This document shows positions 52,056-63,171 of a DNA stretch of 64,000 nucleotides, piece by piece (position 1 is the first letter of the stretch; each line of letters opens with the position of its first letter). The notes under the pieces were generated by a model. It did not search any database and was not told the origin of the DNA. It was given only the letters and a program-made list of their open reading frames with translations. Source of the DNA: Polyodon spathula (taxonomy: Eukaryota > Chordata > Actinopteri > Acipenseriformes > Polyodontidae). Made by a program: the position numbers and the translations under genes. Location: the NCBI RefSeq assembly GCF_017654505.1, contig NC_054538.1, positions 47,570,489 through 47,634,488 on the forward strand, read 5' to 3'.

Positions 52056-52321
52056 TTATAGGTTTAAATATGCAACATAATCTATGTTCTCTCTATTTCT
52101 CACTCACAGACGCGCACCCCTCCTCCTCATATTTTGAATAAATTAGCAATACAAGCATACAGTAGGGGTTTGAAAGGGATATTGAATATGAGAGACTGTA
52201 GAAATTGATTGCCAGGAGAGCACACACTATCACACACAATATCTGCTTTGGCGTTAACAATTATTTACTTACCAGGTACCCTCAATGAGCGATCATGATA
52301 GAAAATGTCACTTATATTAAA
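52056..52321. other. Spacer, nothing recognised
   Basis: Short AT-rich sequence between the palindrome and repeat X copy 3. Confidence 0.4.
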
Positions 52322-52660
52322 GAGGGGCACAACCTTTTTCTTTGTCCCTATTGTTGCTAGCTTGTCCTATTGGCTGCTGGCAGCATTCGTCAAGAAATTG
52401 GCCTGTAGCCCCTCCCACACTTCACAAATTGCTTTGTTGGGGACTAAAGTTTTCTGACATGTTAGAAATTTGTCGGGACGTCATAACAGCGTCGGGAGAT
52501 TACAGAAGCTATTAACGGGGCATCATAGACCCTTTCACACTTATTGACCATTTTGTCCCCCACAACCTCAATTTGTCCCAGATTTTAAGAAATTAGTCGC
52601 CGACTCCTCAGCTCGTCTGCGATCAGCAAAAATTGTGCAGTGTAAACCCGGCATTAGTGT
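52322..52660 (-). repeat. Interspersed repeat X, copy 3 (longest)
   Basis: On the minus strand it starts near GCCGGGTTTACACTGCACAA (about 52655), passes the blocks shared with 39605-39820 and ends in the blocks shared with 49346-49440. It is the only copy joining both halves. No coding potential. Confidence 0.6.
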
Positions 52661-53129
52661 GAGTGTCGCTGCGTCTCCCGACTGCAAAAGTTGATTTACT
52701 TTAGTGATTGAGCATTCTAAAGTGCAAAAAATGCTGTATTGGTGAGAGCATGTAAAATAGAAATATCGATCTGATGGCATGTTTAAAGATACAAATAAAA
52801 CAACTTTTATATGCTTCCACTGGTCAGAGCACAGACAAACCTGGCGTCTATGAATTATTGCTGAAACTGTCTGCTGTGCGAAAGAGACCAGTGAATGGGG
52901 ACAGACAACCTGGCTGAAGACCGTGAGATGTTACACCGGTGCCGTGACATTCATTGGATTCGCCGATCAGCGTGCACTGATCACCGAGGCTGCAAACACA
53001 AACTACAATTAAGAGCTAAGCCGTACTATCAGTGCACGTGCGCAGTATTGAGAGTACAATATACTGTTTTGTAAAAGCTGACGTTCACAATATTGTTTAT
53101 TGTTATTCACATTTGTAATGTTTTCGTGC

Positions 53130-54600
53130 GGAGGTCCTTTTCCAGTGGAACAGTTCGGGGAGGGGCCGGTTTCTCAGTCATGCTTGTAAGCTTTTCGATT
53201 ATCCTGGTTACAGTGGAGACAAGGTTGTTTTGGATAATAACTGTAATGCAAAAAGAAATAGCCCTGTAAATCAATTAATATGGGAACATGGTTCTGACTC
53301 CTTTTTGCACCCAGTGCCTGGTGCTTCATGCACTTCAACTCCCAGTAGTACTCATTCTCAAGGGGAGGATAGGTTTACAGAGCAGTTAACACAGCTAGTC
53401 CCTCGCATTGGGCAGCAAATTGGGAAATCAATTGTTGCAACACTTGCTAATACAGGAACCTTTTATCAGGTTCTAAATGACAGCTGTAGCATGTGCAATC
53501 AGCCTAATAATTTGGCTTCTGCCAGTTCGCAAACCATTGATTGGTCCAAGGTTAGCTTACTGGTTTGGAATGACTTGAAAGAACCACCTTTATTTAGAGG
53601 TGTGCAGTCTGATGAATACGATTTCCAAACATAGACTGGATTGTGGTGAAGCTGTAGAATTTGTTCATCGTATTCACCTGTAGGATGCCAGACCATTTAG
53701 CCTTATCGCAGAGTGTCCCCTGCTGATTAACAAGCTTTAAGAGTTGTCCTGAATGAGATGGAATAGAAGGGTATAATAAAAAAGTCTTGCAGTGAATGTG
53801 CATCACCTTTAGTACTGGTCTGGAAAAAGTCTGGAGAACTCAGAATCTGTACTGATTTTAGGGAACTGAACAAGACGACAGCACACCCACTACCACACCA
53901 AACTGATGCTTTAGCTGCTCTAGATGGCAACACACTGTTCAGTTCAATAAATTTCACTTCAGGTTTTTACAACATCCCGATGATTTGCTCCCGATGAAGC
54001 AACAGAGCTCCAGAGGATTTAAATGGTCTTCAAGGATACAACAGTACACCTAAAGCTGGCGCCAAAAAAGTGCAACTTCCTTAAAAAGTCAGTGAAGTTC
54101 CTTGGACACATAGTGAGTGAGTGTGATATAACAACAGACTCCAACAAGCTTTCAGCAATTTCTGGTTTGACAATGCAAGACCTGCTGGCTAGTGATGGCA
54201 AAACTCCCTGCCAGAAGAGAGTAAGGTCAGTTCTGGGATTATTTAAATTACTACAGTCATTTCATTAATGGATTTTCTACTATAGCCAAACCGCGAATAA
54301 CCTTTTTTCAGGTGCACATAGAAGAGTGAATGAAAGGACTGGCAGCTGTAGTTTGGTGCCTGTCAAGTTGAGACCTGAAAACTGGACAGTAGAGTGATAA
54401 GGCATTGGAAGGACTGAAATCTGCTCTTTTGACAACTGTTGTCCTTGCTCACCCAAATTTCAATAAGCCATTCCATCTCTCAGTAGATGCGGCTCAGGTA
54501 GGCTTGGGAGTGTGTTTGAGCCAGTTTGTGGAAGGGGAGTCAAATGCTTGACCAGTAGCATTCGCCAGCAAGTCACTCATTAAGTCCCAATCTCACTCTC
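53130..54600 (+). pseudogene. Second Ty3/gypsy-type element, decayed gag-pol
   Basis: 53230-53634 is open; its end, WNDLKEPPLFRGVQSDEYDF, resembles the start of a retroelement capsid. 53800-53990 encodes RT pieces: WKKSGELRICTDFRELNKTT, then NTLFSSINFTSGFYNIPM. 54023-54268 is open with HLKLAPKKCNFLKKSVKFLGHIVSE, the segment after the catalytic box, and VRSVLGLFKLLQSF. About 54485-54600 encodes an RNase H start (SVDAAQVGLGVCLSQF). The catalytic Tyr-x-Asp-Asp part is deleted between 53990 and 54020. CR1 copy G cuts it at 54612. RT to RNase H order is conventional; integrase is not visible. Confidence 0.75.
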
Positions 54601-54684
54601 CATCTCACAGACTTAAGAACATGAGAACATAAGAAAGTTTACAAACGAGAGGAGGCCATTCGGCCCATCTTGCTCGTTTGGTTG

Positions 54685-57531
54685 TTAGTAGCTTATTGAT
54701 CCCAAAATCTCATCAAGCAGCTTCTTGAAGGATCCCAGGGTGTCAGCTTCAACAACATTACTGGGGAGTTGATTCCAGACCCTCACAATTCTCTGTGTAA
54801 AAAAGTGTCTCCTATTTTCTGTTCTGAATGCCCCTTTTTCTAAACTCCATTTGTGACCCCTGGTCCTTGTTTCTTTTTTCAGGCTGAAAAAGTCCCTTGC
54901 GTCGACACTGTCAATACCTTTTAGAATTTTGAATGCTTGAATTAGGTCGCCACGTAGTCTTCTTTGTTCAAGACTAAACAGATTCAATTCTTTTAGCCTG
55001 TCTGCATATGACATGCCTTTTAAGCCCGGAATAATTCTGGTCGCTCTTCTTTGCACTCTTTCTAGAGCAGCAATATCTTTTTTATAGCGAGGTGACCAGA
55101 ACTGAACACAATATTCAAGATGAGGTCTTACTAGTGCATTGTACAGTTTTAACATTACTTCCCTTGATTTAAATTCAACACTTTTCACAATGTATCCGAG
55201 CATCTTGTTAGCCTTTTTTATAGCTTCCCCACATTGCCTAGATGAAGACATTTCTGAGTCAACAAAAACTCCTAGGTCTTTTTCATAGATTCCTTCTCCA
55301 ATTTCAATATCTCCCATATGATATTTATAATGTACATTTTTATTTCCTGCGTGCAGTACCTTACACTTTTCTCTATTAAATGTCATTTGCCATGTGTCTG
55401 CCCAGTTCTGAATCTTGTCTAGATCATTTTGAATGACCTTTGCTGCTGCAACAGTGTTTGCCACTCCTCCTACTTTTGTGTCGTCTGCAAATTTAACAAG
55501 TTTGCTTACTATACCAGAATCTAAATCATTAATGTAGATTAGGAATAGCAGAGGACCTAATACTGATCCCTGTGGTACACCGTTGGTTACCACACTCCAT
55601 TCTGAGGTTTTTCCTCTAATCAGTACTTTCTGTTTTCTACATGTTAACCACTCCCTAATCCATGTACATGCGTTTCCTTGAATCCCAACTGCGTTCAGTT
55701 TGAGAATTAATCTTTTGTGCAGGACTTTGTCAAAAGCTTTCTGGAAATCTAAATAAACCATGTCATATGCTTTGCAATTATCCATTATCGATGTTGCATC
55801 CTCAAAAAAATCAAGCAAGTTAGTTAGGCACGATCTCCCTTTTCTAAAACCATGTTGACTGTCTCCCAGTACCCTGTTACCATATAGGTAATTTTCCATT
55901 TTGGATCTTATTATAGTTTCCATAAGTTTGCATATAATAGAAGTCAGGCTTACTGGTCTGTAGTTACCTGGTTCAGTTTTGTTTCCCTTTTTGTGGATCG
56001 GTATTACGTTTGCAATTTTCCAGTCTGTCGGTACCACCCCTGTGTCAAGAGACTGCTGCATGATCTTGGTTAGCGGTTTGTAAATTACTTCTTTCATTTC
56101 TTTGAGTACTACTGGGAGGATCTCATCCGGCCCAGGGGATTTGTTTATTTTAAGAGCTCCTAGTCCCTTTAACACTTCTGCCTCAGTTATGCTAAAGTTA
56201 TTTAAAACTGGATAGGAACTGGATGACATGTGGGGCATGTTGTCAGTATCTTCCTTTGTAAAAACTTGTGAAAAGTAATCATTTAACATATTTGCTATTT
56301 TTTTTTTCTTCCTCTACGATTTTGCCATTTGTATCTCTTAAACATTTAATCTCCTCTTTGAATGTTCTCTTGCTGTTGTAATATTGGAAAAACATTTTGG
56401 AATTGGTTTTAGCTCCCTTAGCAATGTTCATTTCTATTTCTCTCTTGGCCTTTCTAACTTCCTTTTTGACTTGCGTTTGCAGTTCTGTGTACTCTTTCTG
56501 CGTACTTTCTTTTTGGTCCTTTTTTAATGCTCTGTAAAGTGCCTTTTTTCGCTGAATATTTTTTTTAATTGATCTATTAAACCATTTTGGCAATTTAGTT
56601 TTACATTTAGATTTGTCTACTTTAGGGATGTAATTGTTTTGCGCCTCTAGTACTACATTTTTGAAGAACAACCATCCTTCTTCTGTGGGTGTTTTCTCTA
56701 TTTTACTCCAATCTACTTCTGTTAGTCTCTGTTTCATGCCTTCATAGTTTGCTTTTCTAAAATTGTAAACCTTAACTTTAGTCTTTACTTTTGGGGATTT
56801 AAAAAACACTTCAAATGAGACCATGTTGTGGTCTGAGTTTGCCAGTGGTTCTCTGACCTCTGTTTTAGTTATTCTATCTTCGTTATTTGAAAAGACTAAA
56901 TCAAGGCATGCCTCCCCTCTAGTGGGTGCCTTCACAAATTGTGTTAGGAAGCAGTCATTTGTCATTTCCACCATTTCTATTTCATCCTTCGCGCTACCCA
57001 CCGGGTTTTCCCATTTTATTTGGGGGAAGTTGAAATCCCCCATTAGTATGGCTTCTCCTTTGCTACACACATTTCTAATGTCATTGTATAACAGATTATT
57101 TTGCTCACCGTCTGAATCTGGCGGTCTATAGCATGCTCCTATTATTATGCCTTTTGAATTTTTGTCCGTTATTCTGACCCATATTGATTCGGTTTTATTT
57201 TCTTTGTCCAGGTTTAACACCTGGGCTTCAAGACTGTTTCTTATGTATAGCGCTACCCCTCCTCCTCTTCTGTCCTGCCTGTCTTTCCTATACAGTGTAT
57301 ACCCACAAATATTATATTCGTCCCCATCACTCTCAGATAACCACGTTTCTGTAACACCTATCACATCATAGTTACCTGTTAGTGCAGTAGCTTCAAGTTC
57401 TAGAATTTTGTTTCTGATACTTCTAGCATTTAGATAAATACATTTAATGGTTGTCTTACCTGAGTTGTTGTTCTTGTTTTGATGCGGTCTCCCTTCTGTT
57501 TTTTTGTTGATTTCTCCCCCCTTCCTTTCTA
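54685..57531 (-). pseudogene. CR1 ORF2: APE endonuclease and reverse transcriptase, one frameshift
   Basis: Read from 57531 down. A polar leader (GEINKKTEGRPHQNKNNNSG) is followed by the endonuclease with KCIYLNARSIRNK, VIGVTETWLSES (catalytic Glu), GACYRPPDSD, AILMGDFNFP (Asp-x-Asn) and SDHNMV (Asp-His). After a Lys-rich linker the frame breaks in a ten-A run at 56297-56306. It resumes at 56289 with NDYFSQVF and the RT motifs INKSPGPDEILP, NYRPVSLTS, GFRKGRSCL, DFQKAFDKV, GVPQGSVLGPLLF and FADDTK, and ends RVWNQLPSN..VVEAD..LLDEILGSISY. No AUG occurs in this frame before AILMGDF, well inside the endonuclease. Confidence 0.92.
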
Positions 57532-57538
57532 GTTTAAA
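57529..57538 (-). promoter_or_regulatory. Candidate -1 ribosomal frameshift site at the ORF1/ORF2 junction
   Basis: On the minus strand the ORF1 end reads CAT TTA AAC TAG. The seven bases TTTAAAC (57532-57538) in the ORF1 frame have the X XXY YYZ form of a classical -1 slippery heptamer and lie directly before the stop. The -1 frame then runs on without a stop (CTA GAA AGG AAG) into the endonuclease. The heptamer is conserved in copies A (361-367), C (29985-29991) and D (40472-40478). A stimulatory structure downstream is not evident by eye. Confidence 0.55.
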
Positions 57539-58476
57539 TGCTTCCGAACCTGCTCGAGGATCTTTTCTCCGAGTAGACTAGTTCCCTTGTTATTTAAATG
57601 CAGTCCATCCCGTCTATACAGATAGTCCTCGTTGTAGAATGTGGTCCAATGATCAAGATAGGTGAAGCCTTCCCGTGTGCACCACGTCTTCAGCCATTCG
57701 TTTTGATTAATTATTTCCAGCTGTCCATATGGTCCTTTGCAAGGTGCTGGTAGTATACCAGAAAATACCACAGTTTTGGTTTTCTCTTTTAATTTCCTTC
57801 CTAGCTCTCTGAATTTATTTTGCAGGGATTTTGGTCTGTCTCTTCCAATGTTGTTTGTACCGATGTGGACGACTACTACCGGGTCGTCTCCTGTTCGTTC
57901 TAGGAGCCTGTCCACGTTCTCAGTGATGTGCTTGACCGAGGCTCCCGGAAGGCAGCACACTGTTGTAGTAAGGGGGTCCAAACTGCGAACTGAACTTGCT
58001 GTGTTTCTCAATATGGAGTCCCCAACAATCATGACCTCCCTTCTTTTTGCTGTCTGGTCACCACTGTCAATAGGGTCCTGGATGTTGTTCCTTTCATTCT
58101 CTTGTTGTTGGTTCTGCTCATCAAAATTCTGAAGTGACTCAAATCTGTTGGTTGTTTTGATTTCTGGTGGTTGTGTTTGACGAAGTTTCTTTTTTTCCCT
58201 GCTTCTGCCTACCTGAACCCAGCTGTTCTGACCTTCTATCTCCCTGGTGGCTTTCAGTCTGTTAGGGGTGATGCAGACTTCCATGAATTGTGGGTGTGCC
58301 AGTTCCTCAAGATCCTGTTGCTGTCTCGCTTCTTCCAGCTCCATTTCTAGCATACTTACTAGTTTATGCAAATCCTGGATCGCGCGGCACTTTACGCACA
58401 CTTGGTTTAGCTCCGCTGGGTTTTCTCGGATTTCCCACATCAAGCAGGTGTCACAGATTACACGCTTGAAGACCAT
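57529..58476 (-). CDS. CR1 ORF1: zinc motif, coiled coil, SGNH esterase, intact
   Basis: An intact 315-codon frame. Residues 1-40 contain CDTC and CVKC, spaced like a zinc-binding module. About 38-65 is a coiled coil (LVSMLEMELEEARQQQDLEE). About 75-150 is a basic then Gln/Asn-rich linker. About 150-315 is the SGNH hydrolase: VGDSIL (nucleophile Ser), LPGASVKHI, VVHIGTNNIG (Asn) and RRDGLHLNNKG (Asp-His). The ATG at 58474-58476 is chosen because copy B begins with the same MVFK segment three codons further in. The stop is preceded by TTTAAAC. Confidence 0.92.
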   Translation of the reverse strand: MVFKRVICDTCLMWEIRENPAELNQVCVKCRAIQDLHKLVSMLEMELEEARQQQDLEELAHPQFMEVCITPNRLKATREIEGQNSWVQVGRSREKKKLRQTQPPEIKTTNRFESLQNFDEQNQQQENERNNIQDPIDSGDQTAKRREVMIVGDSILRNTASSVRSLDPLTTTVCCLPGASVKHITENVDRLLERTGDDPVVVVHIGTNNIGRDRPKSLQNKFRELGRKLKEKTKTVVFSGILPAPCKGPYGQLEIINQNEWLKTWCTREGFTYLDHWTTFYNEDYLYRRDGLHLNNKGTSLLGEKILEQVRKHLN

Positions 58477-58930
58477 GTTGAGGTTTTTTTTTGAAGTTTA
58501 GTTTCTTCTGCAGCCGTCAACCTGCTTTCAAACTGCTTCGAAACTGCTCTGTACTTTTCCACGCCTGTACTTCTCCCACTCGCTGTCACTTCCACTCGCT
58601 GTCGCTGGGAAGACTGCCTCGTTTAACTGCGTTGTTCTGCTGTGCTGTCAGCTCCTCCCCTCGCCCGTGTCTCAAAACGGCGCTGAATTTGAATCAGCTG
58701 CTCCGAGTTTCAGCTTGTTTGTTATCAGAAAAACACACGCGGCTGTTTGACTTTGAGCTGCTGCTGTGTTTCCCCAATGTCCTCTGTTTTCTGATTAAAG
58801 CAATTCAAGATGCAATTTCTCCTTTCTGCTTCGAAACTGCTCTGTACTTTTCCACGCCTGTACTTCTCCCACTCGCTGTCGCTTCCACTCGCTGTCGCTG
58901 GGAAGACTGCCTCGTTTATACTCGCCGGGT
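58477..58930 (-). promoter_or_regulatory. CR1 5' UTR with two modules
   Basis: The module beginning AAACGAGGCAGTCTTCCCAG and continuing through GACAGCGAGTGG and GGGAGAAGTACAGGCGTGG occurs at 58829-58918 and again at 58535-58625, with about 200 bp of unique sequence between. Copy B has the same structure. No TATA box is seen, in keeping with internal LINE promoters. Confidence 0.65.
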
Positions 58931-60346
58931 CTGCTGACAAATATTGTAAATAAACACATATTAAAAAACAACAAAATAAAAATGAATATAGGCAACAATA
59001 ATTAATGTATAATATTTAAAGTGCGGATTACAAATATACATAAAGCAAGGGGCAAGATGATACAGTTACTCACCCTTTTATTCTCTCTCTTTCAAAATGC
59101 TGATTTTCCATCTGGTAACCATTTCTTTAATTTGGGGGTCAAAGTGAACACTGTAGAAAAACTGTGGTCCAGATTCATACTGTCTTCCTCTTCGTGGGTC
59201 AAAGAAACAGCAGCTGACACCAGTAAATCTAATGGCTATGCAGGCATACCTGCAGTCAAGCCCTTACTGGTATCGAAATCAGACCTGCTTAGCCTGCCAT
59301 GTTTTGTCAAGAGGCTCACACATTTATGATGAGATGGTATTGATTTCGCTACCGTTGATTTCTTCTTTGGTCTAATTGTGGGATACCCATCCGCTTTGTT
59401 GAGGCTGGACACCACAGGACCAAACAATCGTTGTTGTTTCATAGCACTGCTACTCAAAATGGGGCAAGCACAAGTGCAACCATTTTGTCGGCTTCCTCCA
59501 GAAGGCTCTCGTTTTCTGGACAGATGCTGTCCAAACCTTGGCAACCTTTGGCCACTTGTGCAGTTTAAATCTGACTTTGTTTGTGTTGCTACAACAATCT
59601 GCAACACATTGTCAGGGCATACTGATCAATTTAATCAGCTGTCTCTCACACACACTACATCGAGCAGATTGGTCATGGAAATACCCGAGTGTGAAAAATG
59701 TACTTTTAACCTCAAAATGAATCATTTTTTAATCCTAAATTTTAAAACTACTTATCAATTCTGTTTTTAGATGTGCACAAGAGTAATTTGGCATAGATTT
59801 AGGTAGAAGTGTTTGGGTTGCCCTTTAAAGGCATACAGTGTTCCCAGATTGCTGCTCCGTTCTCCAAAGTTGGAGTTGGGAAGAGCTAGTTGGTGCCTTG
59901 GAGCAAAGGAAACAGTTGAAGTACACCATGACAAACTGCTGCTTGCTTTTTCGCAGTTGGAATTTTAGACCCGAATAGCCACGTTTTCTTTGTTTTGACT
60001 CGGTACTAGTAAAACAAATTATTGGATGGGACAAATAACACTCTGTTTTATTAAGGAAGCAAGTACCACTATTTTTAGGCTTTACAGTGTTCTGAATTAC
60101 TGTCTACTTAGGTTTACTTAATATTTAAACAGGTCCGCGAAATCCTAATTTTATTCCTCAACCTACCCGTGAAAAATATGTAAATTTACTGAGATTTAAA
60201 TAGTCCCCTACTTATAGGGCTAATATCACGGTTGAGTCTAGTTGTAGTTAAGTGCTGCTGTGTCACATGTCAGCTGGTGATAAAATTCTACTTAGCACCC
60301 CCTAAACAAAAGGGGGTGCTAACAAAGCCAACACCTAACTAATTAA
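58931..60346. other. Flanking sequence, no gene recognised
   Basis: The 123-codon minus-strand frame at 59236-59607 and the 130-codon plus-strand frame at 59378-59770 overlap each other. Neither shows a domain I recognise. The minus frame is Ser/Lys-rich and could be part of an old transposase, but I cannot support that. Confidence 0.35.
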
Positions 60347-61596
60347 AGTGGTTACTGGAGAGTGATGACTACCTTGATGATGGTAAAAGGACTGTAAATT
60401 AAATGTTCAGAGAAAGAATGCAACCAAAATAAATGGTACAGAGCCTGCCACTTAGAACCCACTGGCTGACAAAGGCCATAGTTAGTTCTCAAAAGGAAAG
60501 CTTCTTTGTGTGTCGTGTGATTGTAGGACACGCCTCAGGGATAGTAACCAGCGTGTGGTTTCAGCCATGGGACTGCTTGGATGAGGTTTTTTTTTCCTTA
60601 ACATGTTGTAGCCTACTGTACATGTAGTATAAATTTGCTGTTGTGTCAAACTAAAAGACTAACAATTATGGCTTGTCCTTGTTGCAACTTTAAGTTTTAA
60701 ACAAATCATTAAAACTCTTTATGGCTTTAAAGGCACAGGACACAATCCATCTTAACTGTTAGCCCACAACTTTGCAGCAGCAGTACCCTCACCGATCGCC
60801 ATAGCAATTCCCGCGCTTCCCTTATATATGCCAGGATCCCTCTCCTCCTTCATGGGACTGGGCTCCGAGTCACGCCATTTAGTACCATAGGAATACACAT
60901 ATTAAACAGCAACTGCTGCATATCTGGTATGGCTGGATCTTGAGTGTAAAAGATTCCATGTGCGTGTCCTCTGCCAAATCCAATTGTTGGGTGCCACTTT
61001 AATAGCAATTGGTTGCTACCATATTCCACTTAAAAAAAATATATATATAACAACCTGTTACGACACTAAAGTGATACTAAAACAGTAACGTATGTTAATA
61101 CTTGTTTGTGGCCTCATTTCGTTGAATAGGTAATATCTGCAGCTGATGACTGCAATGAACTCTGCATTTTGAGATATTTTGCAAGTGTTGTGTAGTGAAT
61201 TGATAACCACACTTTTAATTGTGTCCAGTTGTAATCAGGGGTGTAGTTTCATAAATGGTTTGCGGGGGGCAAGAATGCATTTAGGGGGCCCCCTCTCCAT
61301 AATAAAACTCTGCCACAAACTTAAAATAAAAAATAAAAAAACACTCTCTGGCATTGCCTGAATAAACCTGGTGAAGTAGCAGGTATCATCTAGCTTCATT
61401 TTATCAAGATATCAACCAGGACATCAAAATCTAATTATTTTTTTTACTAATGATTTTTCAGTTCCCATTACAAGCAGATCACTCAGATGAGGATTGGTCA
61501 TGGAAGTTCGTAAACAGGTTTTAACTAAACTTAAAACAGAAAACAGATGCTAATTACTTGCAGTGGTTACTGGAGAGTGATGACTACCTTGATGAT
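60347..61596. other. Sequence bounded by a 35-bp exact direct repeat
   Basis: The 35 bp beginning AGTGGTTACTGGAGAGTG recur exactly at 60347-60381 and 61562-61596. No coding sequence is recognised between. 61236-61310 starts CAGGGGTGTAGTTTCATAAA and has GGGGGCCCCC, resembling one end of a hAT element without a partner. Confidence 0.45.
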
Positions 61597-61754
61597 TTTT
61601 TGTAATATATAAGTAATAGCAAGTATCCTCCTAGAGTTGTACCATCTCAAAAAGAGAATAAAAACTACAGGTGGCATGAGGTTAGCTTTTCATTCCCCTC
61701 TTTGATTCAGTAACTTCTTAGTTAAAATGGCACAGATTGTTGTGGCCCCCAGGA

Positions 61755-61895
61755 ATGAATCTCCAGTGGCCCCACCCCACCTTTCTCACGGAAGAATGGT
61801 GCCGCATCCCTCCTGTAGAATTCCAGAGGCTGGTAGACTCTATGCCCTGGGGCATACAGGCTGTACTGGCCGCACGTGGTGGCCCAATGCCCTAT
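61755..61895 (+). pseudogene. Tc1-like transposase C-terminal fragment
   Basis: The frame reads EEWCRIPPVEFQRLVDSM then QAVLAARGGPMPYK. It is a clear match in pattern to the C-terminal helix region of Tc1-type transposases (EEW..IP...RLV.SMP and a final GG). Terminal repeats are not visible. Confidence 0.65.
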
Positions 61896-62690
61896 AAAGT
61901 GATTTTACAGTTTTTTAAATTTTTTTGTCCACTACCTGTGTGTGTGTGTATATATATAAATTTATATATGTTTAATTAAAACTATCGGTACATGATTTTA
62001 GCACATTTTCTTTTTTGCTGTAGCATACTTAGTACACAATTAACAGGAAACAGAACGCACACTTTACAGAAATAATATATTTTTTCATTTACATCTAGAA
62101 AATTTGACAGTGTACTTACTGCAGTTGTTTTTTTTTTGTTTTTTTTAGTTTTTTCCTTCCATTTTTGACATTTGGAGGTTCTGTAGTTCAGCAGGTTTCA
62201 TTATTGATGGTTTAAAATTGTATAATTGTAATAGGCGTTCAGGGGTTATGATAATAATAGTCAGGCTCGACAAAGCACTTGTCAAATGAAAGTCTTGATT
62301 GAAAATGTATCTTTAATTGGCACATTTGTATAATGTATGTTGGGATCAGCCAATAAGGTTTATTGGTAAAGTGCCAGACCCTGGCTATGTATGGTCTGAA
62401 TCCTACAACAATCTTGTATTTGACTTTACTCTTATAGGTATCTGTATTCACTTTTTTGTAATTGCTCTTATTTGAAATCATTCTCATCCATTCATCGTAT
62501 TTACTGGACTTTACTCGTATAAGCAAATACTTTTAATATAAGTTAACTGCTCTTAGCCGAACCCGCTCTTACATGTAATTATTTATTGTATTCTGTATCT
62601 TTTGCTACTGCTTTTATTGAACTTTGCAACTGATCTTATCTGTAATGTGATATTCTGTAATGTGATACTTCACAATGTGATATTTTGTAA
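61896..62690. other. AT-rich spacer
   Basis: No supported gene. The 95-codon minus-strand frame at 62239-62526 has no recognisable domain. Confidence 0.35.
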
Positions 62691-62745
62691 CACTTGTAAG
62701 TCACCCTGGATAAGGTCATCTGCTAAGAAATAAAATAATAATAAT
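62691..62745 (+). repeat. L2/SINE-type 3' tail
   Basis: TTGTAAGTCACCCTGGATAA then TCATCTGCTAAGAAATAAA and (AATA)n is the conserved tail of fish L2-type LINEs and associated SINEs. The preceding GTGATATT..GTAATGTG repeats may be part of the same unit. A second tail is at 10958-11014. Confidence 0.65.
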
Positions 62746-62984
62746 ATGTGCTATGCTTGTACCAGAATACACGGACATGGAATCCCTATATTCCCCTCCG
62801 GCCTGCAATCCTCACTGATACCAGCCTGACCAACATTACAAGATGGGTGATAGCCTAACCAACATTACAGAGGGTGATAGCAAGGAACTATGGGAATTTG
62901 AGTTTTAACCTGGCCAGGCTACTGACCCTAATAAAAGGGACAGGTGGGTGAAACTTACACGCACTTTATGGAGCAAGCGAATTG

Positions 62985-63171
62985 CTACAAGGTCTCTACC
63001 AACTTTGCACACCTAGATTTGGCATATTGGCAGATATGGCAATATACCATTCTTCTTTACAAAACTTCAAGCTCTGTCAAGTTCCTTGGGTTGTGTTGAT
63101 GAACAGCAATCTTCAAGTTAAGCCACACATTTTCAATTGGATTAGGTTGGGGATCTGACTGGGCCAGTCAA
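62985..63171 (-). pseudogene. Tc1-like transposase, C-terminal part (left of the CR1 piece)
   Basis: Read on the minus strand, the sequence encodes pieces such as GPVRSPT.SN and LKMCGLT, then a tail ending in KEEWYI, corresponding to the SPDLNPIENVWL and the C-terminal end of a widespread fish Tc1 family. It continues beyond the inserted CR1 fragment at 63766. Confidence 0.6.

Larger units (their letters stand above)
54613..58930 (-). mobile_element. CR1-type LINE copy G, almost complete
   Basis: The most complete copy: 3' tail of AAGAACAT(G/A)AG units (54613-54632), ORF2 (54685-57531, one frameshift), ORF1 (57529-58476) and a 5' UTR with two promoter-like modules up to about 58920. The 8-bp tail unit and an ORF1 esterase identify the CR1 group. 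Only the A-run frameshift at about 56285 separates it from fully open coding capacity, as far as I can see. Confidence 0.92.

Noticed and set aside
59236..59607. 123-codon minus-strand frame as a host gene or zinc-finger transposase
   Set aside because: Too few Cys/His in a defined spacing, overlapped by an opposite-strand frame, no neighbouring exons.
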